From: Chitinophaga pinensis
GTDB lineage: Bacteria; Bacteroidota; Bacteroidia; UKL13-3
Direction of reading: 5' to 3'
Assembly (NCBI GenBank): GCA_945875195.1
Contig: CAMCJW010000220.1
Location: 1-5,195 of the forward strand
Length of the DNA: 5,195 nucleotides
Below the pieces are notes generated by a model. That model saw only the letters and a list, made by a program, of their open reading frames with translations, had not been told where the DNA came from and ran no database searches. Below, piece after piece: positions 1 through 5,195 of this stretch (position 1 is its first letter; each line of letters opens with the position of its first letter). Made by a program: the position numbers and the translations under genes.

Positions 1-292
1 GTGTAGGGTTGGGCCTATTCATGTATTGCCACCACTTATAATCTGGGCCGAACTCCCACGGCCATTTTTCAATTATGGCAACATCTTTTCCTAAACTATC
101 AACGCTGTCTTGCAAGTTTCTTTCAAGTGAGTTAACAATACTCAATACCATAATGATGCAAAAAATGCCAATAGTAATACCCAAAGTAGACAAAAAAGTT
201 CGAACCATATTACTGCGAAGTGCTGCAAAAGCAGATTTTCCACTTTCAATAATCTGACCAATTACCAATCCAAATTCGCTTTTCTTTTTCAT
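1..292 (-). CDS. MacB/FtsX-type ABC transporter permease, N-terminal part (runs off left edge)
   Basis: This is the first 97 codons of an integral inner-membrane permease of the MacB/FtsX family, which works with an ABC ATPase to move lipoproteins, peptides, lipids or drugs across the envelope. It starts with ATG (complement of 290-292). Residues 1-31 are a basic cytoplasmic lead with the typical LRSNMVRTFLSTLGITIGI signature. About residues 32-54 form one hydrophobic membrane segment, followed by the start of the large extracytoplasmic domain (SLERNLQDSVDSLGKDVAII, then a Trp-rich stretch WPWEFGPDYKWW). That arrangement matches the MacB periplasmic core domain. No signal peptide is expected because the first TM acts as anchor. 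It begins 10 nt after the phoH stop and is probably co-transcribed with it. The C-terminal three TM helices and any partner ATPase lie outside the window, so substrate cannot be assigned. Family call is fairly sure; specific function is not. Confidence 0.85.
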   Translation of the reverse strand, partial: MKKKSEFGLVIGQIIESGKSAFAALRSNMVRTFLSTLGITIGIFCIIMVLSIVNSLERNLQDSVDSLGKDVAIIEKWPWEFGPDYKWWQYMNRPNPT

Positions 293-302
293 CCAATTTG
301 TT

Positions 303-1283
303 TTAGTTTCTATCCATTAAATTATCAATGCTGTTGTCGTATGCTTTTATAATGTTTCGAACCAATTTATGGCGCACCACATCTTCAAAAGAAAGGTAGG
401 CAAACTCAATTCCTTCAATTCCTTCAAGGATTTTAATGGCTTTCACCAAACCCGACATACTTTTTCTTGGAAGGTCAATTTGTGTAAGGTCGCCAGTGAT
501 TATAAATTTGGCGTTCGGACCCATGCGGGTTAAAAACATTTTCAATTGTAAGTCGGTGGCATTTTGTGCCTCATCCAAAATAACAAAAGCATTGTCTAAG
601 GTCCTACCTCGCATAAAGGCCATTGGTGCAATTTCAATGACCCTAGTTTCTAAGTACAGCTTGAGTTTTTCTGGCGGAATCATGTCGTCTAAGGCATCAT
701 ACAATGGCCTTAAATATGGATCGATTTTTTCTTTTAGGTCGCCCGGTAAAAACCCAAGATTTTCTCCAGCCTCCACTGCCGGCCTTGCTAAAATGATGCG
801 TTTTATTTCTTTGTTTTTTAAAGCCCGAACGGCCAAAGCAACAGCAGTGTAGGTTTTACCTGTTCCGGCCGGGCCAATGGCAAAGAGGATATCGTTTTTA
901 TCCATTAAGGTAACCATTTTGCGTTGGTTTGGGGTTTTTGCCCTAATAACTTTTGCATGATTTCCATACAAAAGCACATCACCTTGGTCGCCTTGATTTT
1001 TATTTTCTTCTTTATTTTTTTCTTTACCTAAACTGCCACTCAATATCATTTCCAATTGAATGGAAGTGATGCCTCCATTTTGCTCGATGTGGTTAATCAT
1101 GTGCTCAAATTTTTCCTCAAAGAGGTCTATTTCACTGGCTTTCCCCTGTAAAATTACTTGGTTACCTCTACCAATTATTTTCAACTGCGGAAAATGCAAT
1201 TGAAAAGTTTTTAGGTTTTGATTATGAACCCCAAAAGCTACTGATGGGTCAAGTTGTTCAATTAAGATTTCTTTGCTATTCAA
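303..1283 (-). CDS. phoH: PhoH family ATPase (PhoH-like/YbeZ-like)
   Basis: This is a cytoplasmic P-loop ATPase of the PhoH family, whose YbeZ branch is linked to RNA metabolism and ribosome maturation together with the RNase YbeY; the exact role here is inferred. The N-terminal domain (about residues 1-82, containing FGVHNQNLKTFQLHFPQLKI) is the KH-like region usual in this family. A charged Lys/Asn/Gln-rich linker follows (87-102). The ATPase domain has Walker A GPAGTGKT at 137-144, the family signature ARPAVEAGENLGFLPGD at about 166-182, AFMRGRTLDNAFVILDEAQN with Walker B D237-E238, and ITGDLTQIDLP near 265. Length 326 aa is normal. The start codon is TTG (1283-1281): an in-frame TAA lies two codons upstream and the first internal Met is residue 62, so any ATG start would delete most of the conserved N-terminus. 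No Shine-Dalgarno is visible. The permease gene follows after 10 nt; the DUF62 gene is divergent. Confidence 0.95.
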   Translation of the reverse strand: MNSKEILIEQLDPSVAFGVHNQNLKTFQLHFPQLKIIGRGNQVILQGKASEIDLFEEKFEHMINHIEQNGGITSIQLEMILSGSLGKEKNKEENKNQGDQGDVLLYGNHAKVIRAKTPNQRKMVTLMDKNDILFAIGPAGTGKTYTAVALAVRALKNKEIKRIILARPAVEAGENLGFLPGDLKEKIDPYLRPLYDALDDMIPPEKLKLYLETRVIEIAPMAFMRGRTLDNAFVILDEAQNATDLQLKMFLTRMGPNAKFIITGDLTQIDLPRKSMSGLVKAIKILEGIEGIEFAYLSFEDVVRHKLVRNIIKAYDNSIDNLMDRN

Positions 1284-1329
1284 ATTTTAGTGTACTTGCG
1301 GATAATTTGTACGAAAATAGTAAAAGAAA
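1284..1329. promoter_or_regulatory. Short divergent intergenic region between phoH and the DUF62 gene
   Basis: These 46 bp separate the start codons of two divergent genes, so they should hold the 5' leaders and at least part of the promoter of each. Neither side has a GGAG-like ribosome binding site: phoH is preceded by ACACTAAAAT and the DUF62 gene by AGTAAAAGAAA. A weak match to the Bacteroidota -7 element (TAnnTTTG) appears on the minus strand as TATTTTCG (1319-1312). A partial match on the plus strand, ATAATTTG (1302-1309), has A and T swapped at the first two positions. I cannot place a convincing -33 TTTG at the usual distance for either. The pentamer TGTAC occurs twice (1291-1295 and 1308-1312), 17 bp apart. 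Promoter function is inferred from gene layout rather than from a clear motif. Confidence 0.4.
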
Positions 1330-2127
1330 TTGAACTCTGTTATTACTCTTATTTCTGATTATGGTGCAGGCAGCCCCTACACAGCAGCAATGCTTGGCTC
1401 GGCCCTTACACTTATGCCTCAAACAAAGGTAATTGAGCTCTCGCATCACATTCCTCCATTTGATTTGGTTCAGGCCGCCTTTTTTTTAAAATCTGTTTAC
1501 CACCAATTTCCAAAGGGAACTTGCCATTTAATTTGCCTCGATACAAGTATTTCTTTGCACAAAAAATTATTAGTGGTGGAAGCCAATGGGCATTATTTCT
1601 TGGGCGCCGACAATGGTATTTTCTCTCTTTTATTCGATGAGAATTTGGTTCAGGCCTATAAAATTATTACAAATGCCGATGCTCATTTGGAATTGTTTCC
1701 AGAGAAAAACATTTTTCTGCCTTTGTTGACCAAATTTTTTGAACAAGGAAGCTTTGAAGGATTGGCTACCCGTGATCAAATTTCGCCGAAAAAACAAAGC
1801 ATTCAGGTTACCGAAGATGAAAATGGATTGCGTGGAACAGTTATGTTTATTGATGGATACAGCAATGCCATTACCAATATTCACAAAAGCTTGTTTGAAA
1901 ATACTGGCAAAGGCCGCGCATTTATTTTATACTATTGGGGAAAGCACACCATAGAAAAGTTAAGTGCCAATTTTGAAGATAGCAATGCAGGCGATGACAT
2001 CATGCTTTTCAACGAAAATCAATATTTGATGTTGGCCATCAACAAAGGAAAAGGTGCGCAACTGCTGGGTTTAAAGCCAGGGTCGAACATCATCATAGAA
2101 TTCCAAGAAGAAACAGACCTAATTTAG
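1330..2127 (+). CDS. SAM hydroxide adenosyltransferase / SAM hydrolase family protein (DUF62)
   Basis: This is a cytoplasmic protein of the DUF62 family, whose studied members hydrolyse S-adenosylmethionine to adenosine and methionine and which is related to the fluorinase and chlorinase. The N-terminal domain carries SDYGAGSPYTAAMLG (9-23, family TDFGxxDxYVxxMKG), IELSHHIPPFDLVQAAFFL (35-53), FPKGTCHLICLD (60-71) and GHYFLGADNGIFS (87-99). The C-terminal domain has FIDGYSNAITNI (173-184) and a final AINKGKGAQLLGLKPG segment. Length 265 aa is normal. Of the Asp-Arg-His triad proposed for the archaeal enzyme, Asp71 aligns, but the Arg position is Lys78 and the His position is Pro124, so activity is uncertain. 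Start is TTG at 1330-1332; TAA lies three codons upstream and the first ATG is codon 21, inside the conserved domain. The 3' end overlaps the convergent regulator gene by 4 nt. Confidence 0.88.
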   Translation: MNSVITLISDYGAGSPYTAAMLGSALTLMPQTKVIELSHHIPPFDLVQAAFFLKSVYHQFPKGTCHLICLDTSISLHKKLLVVEANGHYFLGADNGIFSLLFDENLVQAYKIITNADAHLELFPEKNIFLPLLTKFFEQGSFEGLATRDQISPKKQSIQVTEDENGLRGTVMFIDGYSNAITNIHKSLFENTGKGRAFILYYWGKHTIEKLSANFEDSNAGDDIMLFNENQYLMLAINKGKGAQLLGLKPGSNIIIEFQEETDLI

Positions 2128-3491
2128 TCGTTTCCTTCTCCTCGTTTTAAACTATACTTATCAATTTTATTGTACAAATGACTGCGTTGGATGTCAATTT
2201 CAGCGGAAGTTTTAGCCACATTCCAGCCATTTTTCTTGAGTTTTTCTTCTATAAAAATACGCTCTACATATTCCTTAAATTCTTGTAAGGTGCTAAAACG
2301 TTCGTAGATAGATTTTTCTTCATCTCTGGCATTGATTGGGTTGGCAAATTTTTGTATGTCTTCTAAAGTAATGCGTGGCTGACCCAATATTACCAAGCGC
2401 TCCACAATGTTTCTGAGTTCTCTGATATTACCGCTGAAATTAAGTTTCTTAAATTCTTCCAGGGCTTGAGGCAAGAATGTTTTCTTAGGCAAGCCACCAT
2501 CTTCACAAACCTCTTTCACAAATTTTTCTGCTAACAAAGGAATATCATCTCTTCTTTCATTCAACGAAGGAACATGAATTAGAATCACACTTAAACGGTG
2601 GTATAAGTCCATTCTAAAAGTGCCTTTTTCAATTTCTTTGAGTAGGTTTTTATTGGTAGCCGCAATCACACGTACATCTACATCAATGTCTTTTTCGCCA
2701 CCTACACGAGTAATTTTATTTTCTTGTAAAGCTCTCAATACTTTTGCCTGAGCCGATAAGCTCATATCGCCAACCTCGTCTAAGAAAATTGTTCCTTGGT
2801 GTGCTTGCTCAAATTTGCCAATTCTTTGTTTGATGGCAGAAGTAAAAGCACCTTTTTCGTGACCAAACAATTCGCTTTCTATTAACTCAGTAGGGATGGC
2901 TGCACAATTTACTTCTATCAATGGGTTTTTGCCACGTAAACTTTTTTCGTGAACCCAACGCGCAACCAATTCTTTACCCGTACCATTTTCACCAGTTATC
3001 AATACTCTTGCATCGGTAGGTGCAACCTTGTCTATAGTGTTCATGATATTTTTAATGGCAGGAGATTCTCCAATGATATCTCTTGTTTTAGAGGCCTTTC
3101 TGCGCAATACCTTGGTTTCAATCACCAATTCCTTGCGGTCAATGGTATTCCTCAAAGTAATGAGCAGCTTATTCAAATCTGGTGGCTTCACAATAAAATC
3201 AAAAGCACCTTTTTTAGTTGCTTCAACAGCCATTTCCACATTACCATGTCCAGAAATCATTACGAAAGGCAAATCTTCGTCCATTTCTTTGGCCTTGGTT
3301 AAAACGGTCATGCCATCCATTTTGGGCATTTTTACATCGCACAAAACAGCATCATATTCCTCATTTTCAATTTTTCGTAATCCCTCTTCGCCATTAGCGG
3401 CCTCATCTACTTGATAGCTTTCATATTCAAGAATTTCTCGAAGTGTGCTGCGAATAGCTTTTTCATCATCAATAATTAATATTCTGGCCAT
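2124..3491 (-). CDS. Sigma-54-dependent response regulator, NtrC/AtoC type
   Basis: This is a two-component transcription activator that, once phosphorylated, would use ATP to open promoters held by sigma-54 RNA polymerase. The receiver domain (about 1-120) has acidic residues D8, D9, phospho-acceptor D52, switch S80 and K102. The AAA+ domain (about 138-370) has Walker A GENGTGKE at 167-174, loop 1 GAFTSA at 214-219 in place of the textbook GAFTGA, Walker B FLDEVGD around D238-E239, and the ERRDDIP signature after the HVPSLN motif. A Fis-type helix-turn-helix closes the protein (about 412-448, with NVAKTSAEIDIQRSHLYNKI). All three domains are complete at 455 aa. ATG start at 3491-3489 follows an A-rich leader with no Shine-Dalgarno. 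No histidine kinase gene adjoins it in the window, so its signal is unknown. A 309-bp gap separates it from folD upstream, suggesting its own promoter. Its 3' end overlaps the DUF62 gene tail to tail. Confidence 0.95.
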   Translation of the reverse strand: MARILIIDDEKAIRSTLREILEYESYQVDEAANGEEGLRKIENEEYDAVLCDVKMPKMDGMTVLTKAKEMDEDLPFVMISGHGNVEMAVEATKKGAFDFIVKPPDLNKLLITLRNTIDRKELVIETKVLRRKASKTRDIIGESPAIKNIMNTIDKVAPTDARVLITGENGTGKELVARWVHEKSLRGKNPLIEVNCAAIPTELIESELFGHEKGAFTSAIKQRIGKFEQAHQGTIFLDEVGDMSLSAQAKVLRALQENKITRVGGEKDIDVDVRVIAATNKNLLKEIEKGTFRMDLYHRLSVILIHVPSLNERRDDIPLLAEKFVKEVCEDGGLPKKTFLPQALEEFKKLNFSGNIRELRNIVERLVILGQPRITLEDIQKFANPINARDEEKSIYERFSTLQEFKEYVERIFIEEKLKKNGWNVAKTSAEIDIQRSHLYNKIDKYSLKRGEGND

Positions 3492-3576
3492 AACTTTTTT
3501 TTAAGGAATTGTAAAAATGAGAATTTTTGTGTTGATTAAAAATATTGTTGATATTTAATTAAAATTATGGATAATA

Positions 3577-3590
3577 TACCTTTTCAGGTA
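3577..3590. repeat. Inverted repeat 1, TACCT-N4-AGGTA
   Basis: A perfect 5-bp inverted repeat with the 4-nt centre TTTC. It lies 86 bp upstream of the regulator start codon, a position compatible with an operator for that gene. The arms share the core ACCT/AGGT with two other inverted repeats in the same gap. The arms are short, so chance is possible. Confidence 0.4.
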
Positions 3591-3622
3591 CTTGTTAAAA
3601 AAACATAGATAAACAGCCTCAA

Positions 3623-3654
3623 GTGTATGGTTTTCAATATATAGGTGGGGCTAA
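3623..3654. repeat. Imperfect direct repeat, copy 1
   Basis: The unit is GTGTAT, a 10-nt spacer, then ATATAGGTGGGGCTAA. It recurs 142 bp downstream on the plus strand as GTGTAT, a 7-nt spacer, then ATATAGGTAGGGCTGA. The 16-nt part matches at 14 of 16 positions. The function is unknown; candidates are a paired regulator binding site or the remains of a small local duplication. Confidence 0.5.
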
Positions 3655-3662
3655 GTCAATTA

Positions 3663-3675
3663 AACCTTTGAGGTT
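3663..3675. repeat. Inverted repeat 2, AACCT-N3-AGGTT
   Basis: A perfect 5-bp inverted repeat around the 3-nt centre TTG, near the middle of the gap. It has the same ACCT/AGGT core as the inverted repeats at 3577 and 3770 but different outer bases. The stem does not extend further outward. Confidence 0.35.
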
Positions 3676-3764
3676 ATTATACACAATGAAATTTATTTGT
3701 AAAACTTCACGAACATCTTAAAAACCCAAAAAAAACCAAAAAGTTAGGATGCTAATGGGCAAAT

Positions 3765-3793
3765 GTGTATACCTTGGATATAGGTAGGGCTGA
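3765..3793. repeat. Imperfect direct repeat, copy 2
   Basis: The second copy of the GTGTAT / ATATAGGTRGGGCTRA unit, ending 7 bp before the folD stop codon on the plus-strand coordinate axis. It overlaps the third ACCT/AGGT inverted repeat, which copy 1 lacks because its spacer differs. Its location just downstream of folD on the minus strand means it would be in the folD 3' untranslated region. Confidence 0.5.
3770..3786. repeat. Inverted repeat 3, TACCT-N7-AGGTA
   Basis: A perfect 5-bp inverted repeat with the 7-nt centre TGGATAT. The arms are identical to those of the repeat at 3577-3590. It could form a small hairpin in the folD 3' untranslated region, but no T-run follows immediately, so it does not look like an intrinsic terminator. 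Confidence 0.35.
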
Positions 3794-3800
3794 TTATATT

Positions 3801-4664
3801 TTATTTAAACAACTCAATTGCTTCCAAAGTATTGAGCAATAAACCAACTCTGGTCATTGGGCCAACACCTCCTGGAACAGGCGTAATGAAGCTAGATTTT
3901 GGTGCTACACTTTCAAAATCTACATCGCCTTTTAATCTAAAGCCGCTTTTGGCGGTGGCATCTTCAACCCTTGTAATGCCTACATCTATAACAACTGCGC
4001 CTTCTTTTACCATATCACCTTTTAAGAAACCTGGTCTGCCTAATGCGGCAATAACAATGTCTGCTTTCTGGGTATAACTGGGAAGGTCAACCGTTTTGCT
4101 ATGGCAAACGGTAACTGTGCAGTTTTTTTGCAACATCAATGCGCTCATTGGCTTGCCAACAATATCACTTCTACCAATTACCACACAGTATTTTCCTGAT
4201 GTTTCTATACCGTAATGCTCTATTAATTTAATGATGCCAAATGGAGTAGCTGGTAAAAAAGTTTTGAGTCCTTTAAACATCATCCCAACATTCATAGGAT
4301 GAAATCCATCTACATCTTTTTTGTAACTAATGGTTTCTGTAATGCGTTTTTCGTTGATGTGCTTGGGTAAGGGCAACTGAACTATTAAACCATCTATATT
4401 TGGGTTATTGTTTATTTTTATTACTTCGGCAATTAATTCTTCTTCAGTAGTATTGGCATCAAAACGCAAAACCGTAGAATCAAAACCAACCTCATGACAA
4501 TCTTTTTCTTTGGCTGCCACATAAGTCATGCTTGCACCATCACTACCTACCAAAATTGCAGCTAAATGAGGTGCCTTTTTACCAGCAGCTCTCATGGCCT
4601 CTACTTTAGATTTTATCTCTAGTTTAATTTTTTGAGAAACTTCATTTCCGTTGAGTAGGTTCAT
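3801..4664 (-). CDS. folD: Bifunctional methylenetetrahydrofolate dehydrogenase / methenyltetrahydrofolate cyclohydrolase
   Basis: FolD is a cytoplasmic enzyme of folate one-carbon metabolism. It oxidises 5,10-methylene-THF to methenyl-THF with NAD(P)+ and then hydrolyses it to 10-formyl-THF, which feeds purine and formyl-Met synthesis. The catalytic motif YVAAKEKDC gives Tyr48 and Lys52, matching the Tyr and Lys of E. coli FolD. VQLPLP is at 95-100, KDVDGFHP at 116-123, PATPFG at 138-143 (the more usual form has Cys in place of Ala), the cofactor-binding GRSDIVGKP at 164-172, and PGGVGPMT at 264-271. At 287 aa it is the usual full length with no disruption. The ATG start (4664-4662) lies 12 nt after the lepA stop, so the two are probably one transcription unit. 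No Shine-Dalgarno is visible. Identification is secure. Confidence 0.98.
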   Translation of the reverse strand: MNLLNGNEVSQKIKLEIKSKVEAMRAAGKKAPHLAAILVGSDGASMTYVAAKEKDCHEVGFDSTVLRFDANTTEEELIAEVIKINNNPNIDGLIVQLPLPKHINEKRITETISYKKDVDGFHPMNVGMMFKGLKTFLPATPFGIIKLIEHYGIETSGKYCVVIGRSDIVGKPMSALMLQKNCTVTVCHSKTVDLPSYTQKADIVIAALGRPGFLKGDMVKEGAVVIDVGITRVEDATAKSGFRLKGDVDFESVAPKSSFITPVPGGVGPMTRVGLLLNTLEAIELFK

Positions 4665-4676
4665 AACAGATAGTAT

Positions 4677-5195
4677 TTAATCTAACTTAAGCACAGCCAT
4701 AAACGCAGATTGTGGAATTTCTACTGAACCTACTTGGCGCATGCGTTTCTTTCCTTCTTTCTGCTTTTCTAATAACTTACGTTTACGAGAAATATCTCCT
4801 CCATAACACTTAGCAGTTACATCTTTTCTCAATGCCTTAATGGTTTCTCTGGCAATAACCTTGGCGCCAATACTGGCTTGAATTGGGATTTCAAATTGGT
4901 GACGCGGGATTAATTCTCTTAACTTTTCACAAATGCGTTTGCCAAAATCATAAGCCCTATCTCTATGTATAATTGCCGATAAAGCATCTACGTTGTCTTT
5001 GTTTAATAAGATATCTAATTTCACCAAATCAGATTCTACATAACCAATTGGATGGTAATCAAAGGAAGCATAACCTTTTGAAATGGTTTTTAATTTATCG
5101 AAGAAATCAAAAACAACCTCCGCCAATGGCATATCAAATACCATTTCAACTCTAGTAGTGGTGAGATATTTTTGTTCTTTTAAAATGCCACGTTT
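4677..5195 (-). CDS. lepA: Elongation factor 4 (LepA), C-terminal part (runs off right edge)
   Basis: LepA/EF4 is a ribosome-bound translational GTPase, described as a back-translocase and also as a factor in initiation or 30S assembly. The window holds its last 172 codons. The reading frame stays open to the edge, and residues before the first internal Met (KRGILKEQKYLTTTRVE) belong to the protein, so that Met at 5144 is not the start. Recognisable family segments are DMPLAEVVFDFFDKLK, KGYASFDY, DALSAIIHRDRA, LIPRHQFEIPIQASIGAKVIAR, and the LepA-specific C-terminal stretch AKCYGGDISRKRKLLEKQKE then GKKRMRQVGSVEIPQSAF. That last stretch distinguishes LepA from EF-G. GTPase domain and domain II lie outside the window. 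The C-terminus is complete, ending in LKLD. folD follows 12 nt downstream on the same strand. Confidence 0.97.
   Translation of the reverse strand, partial: KRGILKEQKYLTTTRVEMVFDMPLAEVVFDFFDKLKTISKGYASFDYHPIGYVESDLVKLDILLNKDNVDALSAIIHRDRAYDFGKRICEKLRELIPRHQFEIPIQASIGAKVIARETIKALRKDVTAKCYGGDISRKRKLLEKQKEGKKRMRQVGSVEIPQSAFMAVLKLD

Larger units (their letters stand above)
3492..3800. other. 309-bp AT-rich non-coding gap upstream of the response regulator gene
   Basis: The gap separates the folD stop from the regulator start, both on the minus strand, so it should contain the end of the lepA-folD transcript and the promoter of the regulator gene. I find no credible ORF, tRNA or known riboswitch in it. 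No clear TTTG / TAnnTTTG promoter pair and no GG/GC sigma-54 element could be placed. A weak terminator-like feature for folD exists on the minus strand: a 4-bp stem TTAG/CTAA with a 4-nt loop (3755-3744) followed by runs of five and eight T. The stem is too short for a confident call. The gap also holds an imperfect direct repeat and three ACCT/AGGT inverted repeats, listed separately. Confidence 0.6.

Noticed and set aside
75..257. Open frame on the plus strand opposite the permease gene
   Set aside because: It is antisense to a well-supported permease N-terminus with a clear membrane segment, and its own translation shows no recognisable domain.
436..852. 138-codon open frame on the plus strand inside phoH
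   Set aside because: It is fully antisense to the conserved ATPase core of phoH, and its translation matches no family I recognise; it is explained by the codon pattern of phoH.
1630..1884. Minus-strand open frame inside the DUF62 gene
   Set aside because: It is antisense to conserved DUF62 motifs and has no domain or initiation signal of its own.
2949..3414. Two overlapping plus-strand open frames opposite the regulator gene
   Set aside because: Both are antisense to the receiver and AAA+ domains of the response regulator and overlap each other in different frames.
3686..3721. 11-codon ATG-to-TAA frame (MKFICKTSRTS) in the 309-bp gap
   Set aside because: It is too short, has no ribosome binding signal and is expected by chance in AT-rich DNA.
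3744..3755. Possible intrinsic terminator for lepA-folD on the minus strand
   Set aside because: The T-rich tail is suggestive, but the stem is only 4 bp with one G-C pair, too weak for a terminator call; kept only as a note on the gap.
3832..4077. Plus-strand open frame opposite folD
   Set aside because: It mirrors the conserved C-terminal motifs of FolD and has no support of its own.

Overview
The window looks like ordinary chromosomal backbone from a member of the Bacteroidota. The DNA is AT-rich, start codons lack Shine-Dalgarno sequences and sit behind A/T-rich leaders, and every recognisable protein (PhoH ATPase, SAM-hydrolase-like protein, sigma-54 response regulator, FolD, LepA, MacB-type permease) resembles the version I know from that phylum. 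This is a judgement from residue patterns, not from a database search. I see no mobile element, CRISPR array, tRNA, rRNA, toxin-antitoxin pair or phage gene.

Layout from left to right. The 5' part of a MacB/FtsX-type ABC transporter permease gene runs off the left edge on the minus strand (1-292). It lies 10 nt downstream of phoH (303-1283, minus), so the two are probably co-transcribed. phoH is divergent from a SAM-hydrolase-family (DUF62) gene (1330-2127, plus). Only 46 bp separate the two start codons, and both appear to be TTG. The DUF62 gene converges on, and overlaps by 4 nt, a sigma-54-dependent NtrC-type response regulator (2124-3491, minus). A 309-bp gap without a gene follows (3492-3800). 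It holds an imperfect direct repeat and three short ACCT/AGGT inverted repeats. Then come folD (3801-4664, minus) and, 12 nt upstream of it, the 3' end of lepA (4677 to the right edge, minus). These two form a likely lepA-folD transcription unit.

Functionally this is a mixed housekeeping neighbourhood: translation (lepA), one-carbon metabolism (folD), RNA/ribosome-linked ATPase (phoH), SAM-related chemistry (DUF62), export or cell-envelope transport (permease) and signal-dependent transcription (response regulator). I see no evidence that it forms a single pathway. The points most worth a second look are the paired TTG starts in the short divergent region, the loss of two of three expected catalytic residues in the DUF62 protein, and the repeated sequence motifs in the 309-bp gap. 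I found no convincing undescribed system.
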